64,000 nucleotides of DNA from Opisthocomus hoazin (GCF_030867145.1 NC_134434.1:3286001-3350000); one strand, 5' to 3'. Positions 23,801 to 32,963 are shown, numbered from the stretch's first letter. Notes: a model not told the origin generated them from the letters alone. Program-made: numbers and translations.

Positions 23801-25574
23801 CAACAAACAAACTGCTTTCTGAATAAAGAGAAACTCGTAAAAAGAGCTTTTGGGAAGTATTCAGGGAGCTTATTTTCTACTCAATTTTCAACACATTTCT
23901 AGTCTTACTACATATTACTGTAGCAAGTACTCCAGGACAGAATGCACTGGCCTGTGACTTGCGATAGCATCACTCTATGATTTCCATCCAGGCTCTGCAT
24001 TCTTTAGCATAATTTCTGATTTCTGTGCATCCTGTACTTACATCACAGGAGAAAGCAGGTACAACGCTACCAAATAAAATCATGCTGTATTCTAGTAAAT
24101 TTGTTGATGTTTTTCAGTTTACAGGGAAAATTACTTTGTGAAATAAAATCTCCATAATAAACAAGAAATCTCTGTGCTGTATGCAATTATATCCCAAAAT
24201 TTCCCTTTTAAGCTTTACCGAGAAGCCTTAAAAAACTTACAGAAACAAAGCCAGACTACATAATGACCCCATCACAAGAAACACTGCTACTACAGCTAGA
24301 GAAAAAGAAACCACCACACTTCTCAAGTTTTAAATGGCAGATCTCTATCAAAGTGCTTTCTTATATTTACACCTAAAAGAAAGTCTCTTTAGTTTAAGCA
24401 CTGAAAACCCGCATCAGCAGTTATTACACTGAATTAGTCTGCATCTGTGGAACAAGCAACTCAAACCACAGTGTCTCAACACAGCTCAGGGCACACACTC
24501 CTTGTCCTCGCTGTCCACCTAAGATTGTTTTCAGAGTGTCTTCCAGCCTGTGCAGTCACTGACTGAATTTCTTATCCTCCGTTTTATTTACCTTCTCACT
24601 GACTTCGGTATTCCTAACATCACCAGGGTGATTACTGTGCCTCCATCTTACACTACAGTTATTAACTTTACAACACTTGCCATATGCTAAAAGGAAAACT
24701 GCAACCTTATTTCAGCTGGGCTTTCCTCTCACCCAGGAGATAAAACTCAGCTCTGTCACAGCTGTGCGGCTGGACTAGTTTCACATGAAAGTTTCACACA
24801 CAAAAACGCCACAAGCTTTACGTGCCACATCAGATTTTACAAGTGCTAAATCTGGAAAAGCCAGCCTGCCATCTCAGCACACCTGTCAGACTTATTCTAT
24901 CCACGACTGCCCGCTTCAAGCACTAATATTACCACCAAATCACTGACGGCCTGCTCTTATCTCGAGCACGCAGCCTAGCGCGGAGTTCTGCTCTGCAGGC
25001 TGACGACAGCTGTGACGCGGTTCGGAAGGCAAAACTGCAAAGGCAAAGAACAAACCCCCGGTTCAGAGCTGCAAAGCTGACTCCCCGATTTCACCCAGAC
25101 CAAACCCTCTCCGCCTGGGACGGCGCGGGTGCCCCCGGCTCAGCCCAGGCCGCCGCACGGACACCGGCTCACGTAGCACCGCGGGGCCCCGGCCCCAGGG
25201 CTCGCAGCCCGGGGCACGGCTCAGGCGGCCCCGCCGCCCTCAGCGCCGCCTCCGCGCAGGGGCACGGGAGCCTCCGCCGCCCCGGCCCGGCCCTCTCCCG
25301 CGGGGAAGCAGAAGCGGCCGTGCCCGCCCGCCCGCGGCCTGCCAGCCCCCGCGCTCCCCACAGCGGCCGCCCACGGGGCCGGGCCTGCCACGTCCCCCCG
25401 CCGCCGCAGGATGCTCTCCAGGCCCAGGCTGTCGCCGAGGCTGCCGGCCTGCGGCCCCGCCGGCCTCTCGTTCTCCTTGTTCTCCTCCGCGCTGCCGCCG
25501 CCTCCTCCTCCTCCTCCTCCACCGCCGCCGCCGCCTCCCGCCCCGCCGCGGCCGCCCTGCCGCTCCGCCGCCAT
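11619..25574 (-). CDS. SRP68: signal recognition particle subunit SRP68 (complete, 16 coding exons)
   Basis: SRP68 forms a heterodimer with SRP72, binds the S domain of 7SL RNA, and supports signal-sequence-dependent ER targeting in the cytosol. All 16 exons join in frame to 1,860 nt, or 619 codons plus stop; human SRP68 is 627 residues. Residues 1-53 hold a poly-glycine run and the ENKENERP motif. An arginine-rich stretch near residues 76-90 (RRLRRLRK) fits the RNA-binding N-terminal half. The helical middle spans about 110-430, and the C-terminus, ending IKGIFGFKS, is the SRP72-binding side. The start at 25574 has a strong context (AAG ATG G) and gives the MAAE start. The start region is CpG-rich, as for a housekeeping gene. 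All introns are GT-AG except intron 1, which begins GC and looks U12-type. It lies head to head with GALR2, 4.1 kb between start codons. Confidence 0.97.
12317..12369 (-). CDS. SRP68: SRP68 coding exon 15
   Basis: Encodes DANDTHETESPSQVKDGK, a short, less conserved linker. Acceptor TGCAG|ATG, donor GCAAG|GTAAGA. Confidence 0.93.
12795..12917 (+). mobile_element. short CR1 LINE tail inside SRP68 intron 14
   Basis: The last ~120 bp of a CR1: AAGACCTGCCTGGACAAGG, CTGCTTCGGCAGGAGGGTTGG, TCCCTTCCAACCCC, then GTGATTCTGTGA. It lies in the intron, antisense to SRP68. Confidence 0.92.
13316..13391 (-). CDS. SRP68: SRP68 coding exon 14
   Basis: Encodes ELPDVQDLITQVNAEKYSLQ and AAAIL. Acceptor CCTAG|GAG, donor TATTAG|GTGAGT. 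Confidence 0.96.
13833..13962 (-). CDS. SRP68: SRP68 coding exon 13
   Basis: Encodes CFFIAQSYVLVKKWSEALVL through YTNSLK. Acceptor TGCAG|GTG, donor TGAAG|GTAGGA. Confidence 0.97.
14198..14292 (-). CDS. SRP68: SRP68 coding exon 12
   Basis: Encodes NLVELTQLPGLEEDKNFQKE through LVYKAY. Acceptor CGCAG|AAC, donor TACAG|GTGACT. Confidence 0.97.
14978..15137 (-). CDS. SRP68: SRP68 coding exon 11
   Basis: Encodes YLTYIKLSTAIKRNESMAKS through RLYDIILQ. Acceptor TTTTTAG|TTA follows a short TTTTATC repeat. Donor TGCAG|GTGATA. Confidence 0.97.
15461..15525 (-). CDS. SRP68: SRP68 coding exon 10
   Basis: Encodes KQREHSLENDSGKVSNIQYL and H. Acceptor TGCAG|AAG, donor CACAG|GTAATA. Confidence 0.96.
15848..15946 (-). 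CDS. SRP68: SRP68 coding exon 9
   Basis: 33 codons, AENEETKERLFESLLSECRD through LKPDQ. Acceptor TTTAG|GCA, donor ACCAG|GTAAGC. Confidence 0.97.
15947..19320 (-). other. SRP68: SRP68 intron 8 (largest intron)
   Basis: A 3.4-kb intron. I see no recognisable repeat or RNA gene in it. A 148-codon open frame lies antisense at 18522-18968; see the findings. Confidence 0.85.
19321..19461 (-). CDS. SRP68: SRP68 coding exon 8
   Basis: Exactly 47 codons, ALITQTRAKQAATMSEVEWR through NEAAIVQ, essentially identical to human. Acceptor TGCAG|GCG, donor TTCAG|GTAACC. Confidence 0.98.
19710..19792 (-). CDS. SRP68: SRP68 coding exon 7
   Basis: Encodes GDQSAMNELMQMRLRSGGTE through EKLE. Acceptor CTCAG|GTG, donor TGGAG|GTAACT. 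Phase 0 end. Confidence 0.97.
20157..20266 (-). CDS. SRP68: SRP68 coding exon 6
   Basis: Encodes TIYEKLANAFTEEQAVLYNQ through YCAYNI. Acceptor TGTAG|GAC, donor CATTG|GTAAGA. Confidence 0.98.
20499..20581 (-). CDS. SRP68: SRP68 coding exon 5
   Basis: Encodes AYMAYLTGMLHFEHQEWKAA and AMEAFNKC, a TPR-like helical hairpin. Acceptor TGCAG|GCA, donor TGCAA|GTGAGT. Confidence 0.97.
21360..21555 (-). CDS. SRP68: SRP68 coding exon 4
   Basis: Encodes YLLLILMDAERAWSYAMQ through KTKLEAQ, part of the helical RNA-binding half. Acceptor CACAG|GTA, donor CTCAG|GTAACC. Confidence 0.98.
22542..22655 (-). CDS. SRP68: SRP68 coding exon 3
   Basis: Encodes GYCSRRLRRLRKTLNF and onward to LSDN. It carries the arginine-rich segment expected to touch 7SL RNA. 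Acceptor TTTAG|GG, donor AACAG|GTACAG. Confidence 0.97.
23226..23292 (-). CDS. SRP68: SRP68 coding exon 2
   Basis: Encodes LQIVKESQQQHGLRHGDFQRY, near-identical to human SRP68. Acceptor CGCAG|TCC, donor TACAG|GTTAGT. The upstream sequence CCTTAAC at 23304-23310 matches a U12 branch site. Confidence 0.95.
23293..25414 (-). other. SRP68: SRP68 intron 1, probable U12-type GC-AG intron
   Basis: The donor reads GCATCCT, one base from the U12 donor consensus GTATCCT. CCTTAAC at 23304-23310 matches the U12 branch-site core, and its second A lies 12 nt before the acceptor. No U2-type polypyrimidine tract precedes the acceptor. The rest of the intron shows nothing recognisable. Minor-spliceosome use is inferred. 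Confidence 0.7.
25415..25574 (-). CDS. SRP68: SRP68 coding exon 1
   Basis: Codons 1-53 plus one base: MAAE start, poly-Gly run, ENKENERP, then GDSLGLE. The downstream frame demands a donor after GAG A, where the genomic sequence reads GCATCC, a GC donor. The nearest GT donors (for example GAC|GTGG) give the wrong phase. Confidence 0.85.
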
Positions 25575-26165
25575 CTTGCGCCCGGGCCGCCGCCGCCGCG
25601 CTGCATCATGGGCCGGGGGAGGAGAGGCGGGCGGCAAGGCCGTGGGAGCGCGGCCGCCGCGGGGGCAGACGGGATAGGGGAGGACCGCGGCGGGATGCGG
25701 CGTGGGGGCCATGGGCTCCCCCCCGGGGCTGGGGGCTCCCGCGGGATTTGGATCCACCCCCCCGGGCTGGTTCGGGCCCTCCTGCCCCTGCCCCCCTCAC
25801 CCACTCGGGCTGACCCCCCCGGCCTGGCCCCGCTCGGCCCCTGGCTGAAGGGCTGGCGCTGGCCGGGCAGCCGAAACGGGGTGAAACCGCGTTTTTCCTA
25901 GGCAAATAAACGTGATTTTGGGGTGCAGGCGTGGAGAGCCTGGCGACGAGCCGCTCTGCGGGGCTGGCTCTGAGGTTGCCACCTCCGTGAGCTGGCTGGA
26001 GCCCAGGGCGGCACCTTCACGAAGCGAAGCACCGAGGACGTGGCCGCGGGTGCAGCCGCAGCCCTGGGAACCCGGGGGTCCCGGCAAACCCCGACGGTGC
26101 CCGAGTCTGCGGAGGGGCCGAGGCGGACGCACCCGCCCCGCTCCTCAAACAGCCCCGGCGCCCGC

Positions 26166-26212
26166 TCCTGGGAGTCGTGACGAGTCGTGACCTGTCGAGT
26201 GGTGACGCGTTG
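26166..26212. repeat. short tandem GAGTCGTGAC repeat upstream of SRP68
   Basis: Two perfect adjacent copies of GAGTCGTGAC, then a diverged third element GAGTGGTGACGCG. They carry repeated GTGAC half-sites of the kind bound by bZIP or nuclear-receptor factors. They lie about 600 bp upstream of the SRP68 start codon. A regulatory role is a guess. Confidence 0.55.
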
Positions 26213-26450
26213 GGCGCTGCGGGCCCGGAGCCCGCGGGGCGATGCTGTTGCCCTGCTGCGGCAGCCCCGGGAGCCTCGCCTTCCTTCCACCCCTTCCCGG
26301 GGCACCACGGAGCGCGCTGGCCCGGGCAGCCCTTGCCGAGAGCGGGTTTGAACGCCCCCAGGCCAAGCACTGGCCGCCATCCCCCAGCTCCAGCCACAGC
26401 ATCTGCACCCGCACCCCGTCGCACTGAACACCCGGCAGCAGAAGAGCCCC

Positions 26451-28650
26451 TCTGTTGTCATTTAAAAGCCCCAAACGCCCAAATCCAGCAGCGCTTCCCG
26501 CAGCTCTGTGAAGGCACAGACCCCAAGGGAAGGGGTTAAGTCCAGGTCCTCTTGCACAAGGGGTTTAAAAATTTGAACCAAACTTAGAGACCCCTCTTCA
26601 GGGACAAACAGCAAAGTGTTTTCTGAACCGATACTGTCCTAAATACTTGTGCAAACACAGCCATTAACACTGAGCGTCACAAACTGCCCCGAGAGCTGCT
26701 CCCACCGGGCTCAGCCCCCCGGCCCTGTCCCTGCCAGCCCGGGGGCTCGGGGCCGGCGAGCCTGGCTGCAGCTTGGTGCTGCTGCGCTACAGAAAGCAGC
26801 GATTTTTGCTCCTCTGCCCTTCAGAGGGCTCAGCGGTGACATCTGATTTCTGATGTCAAAGCTCTCCTTTCCTCTCGTGGACGTGAAATCTCAAAGGGGG
26901 AAAAGAAAACCCAAGTCCTCAAGCTGCAGCTTTCTGTTGCAAATCTTTTAAGCCATTTCTGTCTGCTCTGTGTTTCCACCACATCTCCCAGGGATCCATA
27001 CCCTATCTAAACCAAACTGTGTTTCAGGATGGTGCCTGAACCAAGCAGAGACACATCAACTGAAGCATGTTTTACAAGCGACGGCTCCCCTCTCATGGCC
27101 GCAGCGGTTCAGGCAGAACTGGATCAGGTTGGCACCGCAGCACCCGTGCCCAGATGCCCCAGTGCAAACGTGCGCACGTCGCACACCGAGGGACCCGCTC
27201 CAGCGGCAGAACAGCGGTCGGGTTGATCACAGGCACATTTCTGCCACGCCGCCTTCCTCGAATGCTGGCACGAAGCTTTGCTGCTCCTCTGGAGTCTGTG
27301 AGCTGGAGGATAAAACTGCCAGCTGCTGGCTCGCTGCGCGGCTTCCTGCTGCAGAGCTGGCTCTGCTCTTCCTCCAGAGCAGAGGGAGAGGAGGACAACA
27401 CAAACCCGCGACACTGCCTCGAGGAGAGCCTTGGGTGAGTGCCTCGCAGCGAGGCAGTAGGTCTGAGCTGCCTTTGGTGTTGCAGGGAGAGCTGTGGAGA
27501 ATAAATCCACCGAGGGTTACCAGCTCCAGAGACTCACACCAAGCACGGACCATCGCCATGCCACCTGCCCCTGCAGCCTGAGAGGGCTGGTGCCCTTACA
27601 CTGTGCCTTTTCCTTTTGTTTTCGGCCACCCTTGGAGGCCAGATCCCCAGCCTGCCCCACTCCTGCCCAAAGAACCAATCTCAGGCCAGGAATTTATTTT
27701 GCAGTTTCTGGATGTCGGATCCTGCTACTGATCTTTGCTTACAAGGCTGCAAGTTGCACTGGTGTTTGGGAAGAAACTGGGTGTTTTCCCTCGTGTTTTT
27801 TAAGTCTCACTCTGCACCGTGAGGGTAGACTTGTCCTCTCTGCAAGCTGACGGCAGCTCAAGGCCAACCAAAGACACCACCAGCGTCGATAAACCCAAAT
27901 GCCAGTGCCCTGCTGTGGGTGTCTGAGGGCACAGGGAGCTGGGGCAGCTCCCGCAAGGTGAAGACTCCCTGGGGCTGGGCTTTCCCTGGGAGCTGGCCCT
28001 GCACCCTCCCAAGCCGTGGCTGAGGCTGCTGTGCCCTACGGGATGGCCGGCTCTCCGCTGCGCTGCGCCTAACTGCCTGCTTTTCCCTGCGAGATAACGC
28101 CAGGGACAGAGCATCCTCACGCCGAGGGCTGAGCAAGGCACTATATTCGCCTCCCCACGTACCCCGTCTGCATAGCTGACTGGGAGCTGGTTTGGTTGGG
28201 GCTGCTCATGGGGTCCCAAGGGTAAAAAGGGCTCTGTGTCCTGTGGCAGCAATGTCACGGGGCTGTGATGGTCCCCTGACCTCCCAGCACTGCCAGCAGG
28301 CTTAGATCCAAACACCCATTAAGACAACTGAGAAACTGTGGAGCAGGTTAGTTACAGGAATAATTGATAGATGAAATATTTCTCTCTCCACAGGAACAAA
28401 GCGAGGCAGCCTGGGGGCCAGGTGAAGTGTCCTTGGAGAGCTGATTGCACCGGCCAGTCCCGAGGCTTCCATCTGTGAAGGCTCTGAAGGAACAAAACAG
28501 GGAATTTTGCAGGCTGCAGAAGAAGAGAGATGTGAAAAAGATCTGTTCTCACTGCAGTGAATTACCCCGATCCCCCCCCCCCAGGGGAGAAGTAAAGATT
28601 CTCCTGCAAACCTGAGCTCACCTCTGGAGTGTATTGGGGCAAGGATTTAG
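26451..28650. other. spacer between divergent SRP68 and GALR2
   Basis: No exon, CR1 copy or RNA gene was recognised. Open frames around 26970-27580 and 27800-28315 overlap on both strands and show no family resemblance. Confidence 0.45.
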
Positions 28651-28934
28651 CTGGGTGCTGGACAATTTGGACATGGTCGGGGTCCGAGAGGACCCCCCCC
28701 ATTCCTAAAAAAGCACCCCCGAGCCCTCTCCCAGTGACTGCTGCTGGGGTGAGCGATAGGGAAGACCACCCGGACCCCCCCACTTTGGGAATCCAGCTCC
28801 CCTCGGGCTGCGCAGCCCGGCTACCCCAGCCCCTGCCCGGGGGGTGGCGGCACCGAAGGACATTTTGCCCCCCCGAATTTAGCCCCCCCGGAGCAAACCG
28901 GCCCCGGCCCGAGCCCCTGTGCCCGCCCCTGTCC

Positions 28935-28958
28935 GGGGGGGTTGGGGGGGTGGGGGTG
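28935..28958 (+). other. G-quadruplex-type G-run cluster
   Basis: Runs of 7, 7, 5 and 2 G separated by one or two T. The long runs supply at least four GGG tracts with very short loops, fitting an intramolecular quadruplex about 0.75 kb upstream of the GALR2 ATG. Confidence 0.6.
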
Positions 28959-29208
28959 GTGCGTGTTCCTGCGGCCACCATCGCTCGGGGGCCGGTGTTC
29001 ATCCGGGCGGGAGCCGCCCCCCCGGAGCCCCCCCCCCCGCTCCGCCGGCGGGAGGGAGAGCGGCGAGCCGCGGGCTGCCAGCCCCCCCGAGCAGGTGAAG
29101 GGCGCTGGGCTCCCCTCCCCCCTGCACCCCCGGGGCTCCCCTGCAACCCCCCCGCGCTCCCCGGGACCCCGGCAGGTTCCTTCTGCACGTCCCGGGCAGC
29201 CCCGCTGT

Positions 29209-29665
29209 GCTCTCCGTGCACCCCCTTTTCCTTTGCATCCCCCCGATCTCTCCGTGCACCCCCTTTTCCTTTACATCCCTGCTGATCTCTCCGTGCACCC
29301 CCTTTTCCTTTACATCCCTGCTGATCTCTCCGTGCATCCCTTTTTCCTTTGCATCTCCCCGATCTCTCCGTGCACCCCCTTTTCCTTTACATCCCTGCTG
29401 ATCTCTCCGTGCACCCCCTTTTCCTTTGCATCCCCCCGATCCCTCCGTGCACCCCCTTTTCCTTTTCATCCCCGCTGATCTCTCCATGCACCCCCTTCCC
29501 CGTGCACCCCCACTGATCTCTCCGTGCACCCCCTTTCCTGTGCACCCCACCGCACTCTCCATGCCCCCATTCCCGTGCACCCCCACTGATCTCTCCATGC
29601 ACCCCCTTTCCCGTGCACCCCGCCGCGCTCTCCGTGCACCCTCTGCGCACCTCCCCGGTGCATTC
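29209..29665 (+). repeat. 12-copy minisatellite, unit 36-39 bp
   Basis: The anchor TCTCCGTGCA (or a one-base variant) recurs at 29211, 29249, 29288, 29327, 29365, 29404, 29442, 29481, 29519, 29556, 29592 and 29629. Spacing is 36-39 bp. Each early unit continues CCCCCTTTTCCTTT then CATCCC and ends GAT. The left copies are the most alike; the right ones are shorter and CCGTGCACCCC-rich. The plus strand is almost purely pyrimidine apart from the GTGCA and GAT cores. The array gives stop-free frames on both strands that are not real genes. Confidence 0.93.
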
Positions 29666-29714
29666 TGCACGCCCCCCCGCTGCGTGCTCCGTGCCCACCC
29701 GTGCCCACCCGGCT

Positions 29715-30055
29715 ATGAACGGCTCGGCGGCGGGCTCCGAGGCGGGCTGGCAGCCCGAGTCGGTGGTCATCCCACTGGTGTACCTCCTCATCTTCCTCGC
29801 GGGCACGGTGGGCAACTGCCTGGTCCTGGCTGTGCTGCTGCGCAACGGGCAGGTGAAGAACACCACCAACCTCTTCATCCTCAACCTGGGGGTGGCCGAC
29901 CTCTGCTTCATCCTCTTCTGCGTCCCCTTCCAAGCCACCATCTACACCCTGGAGAGCTGGGTGTTTGGGTCCTTCATGTGCAAGGCTGTCCACTTCTTCA
30001 TCTTCCTCACCATGTACGCCAGCAGCTTCACCCTGGCCACCGTCTCCCTCGACAG
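29715..30055 (+). CDS. GALR2: GALR2 coding exon 1
   Basis: 113 codons plus two bases: the short extracellular N-terminus [14 protein letters not shown]1 (GN in NCLVLA), TM2 (NLGVADLCF) and TM3 to LDR. Donor GACAG|GTAGGA cuts the arginine codon. Confidence 0.97.
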
Positions 30056-32190
30056 GTAGGAAAGGGGATGGGGGGGGGGGGCCTCCCTGCACCCTGCAGC
30101 TCCCTGAATCCCCCTCCCTGGGCAGGAGAGGGGACAGAGTCCCCTGGAGCAAAGCCCCAGTTGTTGCAACCTCCCAGGGCTCCCAGGGGAATCCTGGAGC
30201 ATTTCCCAGTTTGTGTGTGCCAGGAAATGTGACCACCGAGGATGGGGTCCTGCAGAGAGGGTTGGATTGGGACCCCCGTCCGCAGTGCGCAGCCGGACGA
30301 GGCTTTCAGACCCCAAAGCTGTAGGACCAGGGTTTATCCTCAGGCTCTGGCAGCTGCAGAGGGGGGACAGAAAGCCAGAGAGAAGCAAAGCTCAGTCCCT
30401 GTGCAGCTTCGGCTCTTCCTGGGATGCAGGAACACAGCTCTGACTCTCCAAACTGCCCACAACAAAGCGGGCAAACCTCGAGAAGGAGAAAACACTGGGA
30501 TGTTTGAGCTGGGACACTGCTTTTCCCACCCTCCCCTTTCATGAGCAAAAAGCACATTTTTGTCCCAGTGACGTCACTTGTCCCAGGGACTGTCCCAGCC
30601 TGGCCCAGGGTGGGTTTTAGCTAGGAAGCTCTGTAAAAGGCAGCCTGTTGCTCCTGCCTGCACTTTACCCTGTGCTGGCTCAGCCCCTGGCTCTGCAAGG
30701 GCTAGGGAGTCACTAACCCAGAGCAAGCAAGAGACAGGGAGCTCCTGCTCTGCTTGGTGCTCGAAACCTGTGAGATGGTGGGATATGGAAAGTCCTCTGG
30801 GAAGAGCCATGGCAGCCCCAGAGCAGGGCTGGATGTGTCCTGCCATCCCGGCCAGCCCCCCGGAGCTAAAACCCAGCCAGGGTCTGCCTCTGCTCCTGCG
30901 TCCCACAGAGCTGGCAGGAACAGAGGTGTCGAGCAAGTGTGAGCTTACATGAGCCCCTAGATCTGGGTGTAATTAAGGAACCAGCTAATTGTGGGACTGA
31001 ACAAGGGTGACGTGCCTTCACATGTGCCAGAACGAGCAACACGGTGTCTGGGGATCCTGGAGACTTGCTCCTGCTCTCATAACCTCACTGCTGCTATCGC
31101 TTGTGCCAGACAGACTGATGATCAGATGAGGATCTGCTGGATTAGGGAGAGGGACAGAAGAGGACTAGGACTGTCCCTGTCTTCCTCATGAGCCCTGCTG
31201 GGAGCTGAGAGGGTGATGAGGCAGGGTCGGGGGAGAGGATGCACCTCACCCCACTGGGATACTTAGAAACACCGGGGAATCAGCTGTGGGACTAATTGCC
31301 CTGGAAAGCTCAGATCCATCACTTTCACCCTTTCTCCAGTCTGCTCCTGGAGCGGCTCTCCGTGCCCTCCCCAGGACTGCAGTCTTGTCCCTCTCCCTTT
31401 GCCGTGCAGGTATTTGGCCATACGATACCCCCTGCACTCGAGGGAGCTGAGGACACCTAGGAATGCCCTCATGGCCATCTGCTTCATCTGGGGGCTTTCC
31501 TTCATCTTCTCGGGCCCCTACCTCAGCTACTACCAGGAGTTCCAGTTGGCCAACCTGACCGTCTGCCACCCCGTCTGGGAGATCTCCCAGCGCAAGGTCA
31601 TGGACATCTGCACCTTCATCTTCAGCTACATCATCCCAGTGCTGATCCTGAGCCTCACTTATGTGCGGACTATTCGCTACCTGTGGAGGTCTGTGGACCC
31701 TCTCCAAGACATGTCGGAGTCCAAGAAGGCCAAGAGGAAGGTCACCAGGATGATCATCATTGTAGCCGTCCTGTTCTGCCTCTGTTGGCTGCCCCATCAC
31801 CTGGTCATCCTCTGCATCTGGTTCGGGTACTTCCCCCTCAATCACACTACTTACGTGCTCCGCATCCTCTCACATCTCATCTCCTACGCCAACTCCTGTG
31901 TGAACCCCATCGTCTACGCCTTGGTCTCCAAACACTTCCGCAAGGGCTTCAAGAAGATCTTCATCTGCCTCTTGCACAAGAAGGCAGCCAACAAGGTGCA
32001 TGTGGCCCAAGCCATGAACACCGTCAGCACGCTGGAGGCAGAGCTCAGTGAGGTGACCCACATCAGCGAAGCCCTGCCCGGCCGCTCCTCCCTGCGCTGC
32101 AAGGTCCCAGCCCAGCCCTGGGAGGAGGCAGAGCTGGTGGGACCTCAGCAGAAAGCGGATGGCTCCTTCATCACCTTCAATGTCACCTAG
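29715..32190 (+). CDS. GALR2: galanin receptor type 2 (complete, two exons)
   Basis: Class A GPCR of the plasma membrane for galanin-family peptides (galanin, and spexin as a reported ligand), coupling mainly through Gq in known members. The spliced product is 373 residues; human is 387. Seven membrane segments are visible, TM1 at about 17-41 to TM7 at about 262-285. N2 and N162 sit in glycosylation sequons. C89 at the top of TM3 and C166 in the second extracellular loop form the usual disulfide. DRY is at 113-115, CWLP at 239-242 followed by the HH pair (243-244) that contributes to galanin binding in human GALR2, and NPIVY at 279-283. The C-tail is Ser/Thr-bearing and ends FITFNVT. The single intron splits the DRY arginine codon, as in mammalian GALR2, which separates it from GALR1. 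The ATG at 29715 has G at -3. Confidence 0.97.
30056..31409 (+). other. GALR2: GALR2 intron
   Basis: 1,354 bp, GT-AG. A 12-G run at 30070-30081 lies 15 bp behind the donor. No repeat or internal exon was recognised. Confidence 0.93.
31410..32190 (+). CDS. GALR2: GALR2 coding exon 2
   Basis: Completes R114, then [22 protein letters not shown]4 to TM7 and the cytosolic tail, stopping at TAG 32188-32190. Acceptor CCGTGCAG|G. Confidence 0.98.
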
Positions 32191-32735
32191 CAGAGCTTCT
32201 TCTCACCCCACGGCTTTGCAGTCTCCTGCAGCATCGCAGGCCTGGGGATTTGCTACGTTTTGGGTTGAAATGCATGAAACCATACGCTTTTTCATCAAAA
32301 TGCACCCAGATACCATGACTGTTAAAGTGATGCTGCAGGCTACGGACTCAGTCAAGCGACGGACTGAGGATCCAAGGGTGGGATTTGCTTCCACCGAGCA
32401 CTTGCTGAGAGCAGAGAGATCAAACTCCCAAATCAGCTCTGCCTGTTCCTCTGTCATGGACAGACTTACACCCTGCCATACCTACGCCTGGAGCCTACTG
32501 AGAGCTCTGATCCCTCCAACCAGCACAGCATCTGGTGGAGTGAGCGGGGTGCACTTGTAGGGGTATTGGGGAAGTCATGGTTTGTCTGTGTCCCAGTTCA
32601 GGAGCCGTGTCACACGGCAGCACTGGCCACAGCCACATGGGCACAAACCTGGCTCAGGTAGGAAAATCCAAGAGAAAAGCGCAGAAATCAAAAGACAAAT
32701 CTCCCTGGTGCAGCCGGTGCTGGCTGGGCTTTAAT
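32191..32735 (+). other. GALR2 3' flank, probable 3' UTR
   Basis: Non-coding. No canonical AATAAA is present before the CR1 copy, so the poly(A) site cannot be placed. Confidence 0.4.
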
Positions 32736-32963
32736 GTCCGTCTGAACATGAGGAAGAACTTCTTCCCTCTGAGGGTGACGGAGCCCTGGCCCAGGCTGCC
32801 CAGGGAGGCTGTGGAGTCTCCTTCTCTGGAGATATTCAAGACCCGCCTGGAGAAGGTCCTGTGCAGCCTGCTGTAGGTGACCCTGCTTCAGCAGGAGGGT
32901 TGGACTAGATGACCCACAGAGGTCCCTTCCAACCCCTACTATTCTGTGATTCTGTGATTCTGT
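32736..32963 (+). mobile_element. CR1 LINE tail downstream of GALR2
   Basis: Begins within the conserved CTGAACATGAGGAAGAAC block, keeps the ORF end, TCCCTTCCAACCCC, and a double GATTCTGT terminal repeat. Confidence 0.94.

Larger units (their letters stand above)
25080..26450. promoter_or_regulatory. CpG-rich start region of SRP68
   Basis: Dense CG dinucleotides and very high GC cover SRP68 exon 1 and about 0.9 kb upstream, against much lower levels either side. No TATA box is seen at the expected place. The region also faces GALR2 but lies over 3 kb from it. Boundaries are by eye. Confidence 0.75.
28700..29714 (+). promoter_or_regulatory. GALR2: GC-rich upstream and 5' region of GALR2
   Basis: Strongly GC- and CpG-rich DNA leading to the GALR2 start. 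It contains a G-run cluster (28935-28958), several C-runs, and a minisatellite that ends about 50 bp before the ATG. The promoter and 5' UTR must lie here. The transcription start cannot be placed from sequence alone. Confidence 0.6.

Noticed and set aside
25390-25412. GT donors after SRP68 exon 1 (for example GAC|GTGGCA)
   Set aside because: They end in phase 0, while exon 2 needs one base carried over. They would also insert residues absent from SRP68 and lead to a stop.
25320-25901. Open frames antisense to SRP68 exon 1
   Set aside because: They are shadows of the GC-rich exon and CpG-rich region, with no splice or family support.
28999-29670. 223-codon minus-strand frame with Gly/Arg/Lys-rich repeats
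   Set aside because: It is produced by the near stop-free minisatellite unit and changes frame where unit length shifts. It is not a gene.
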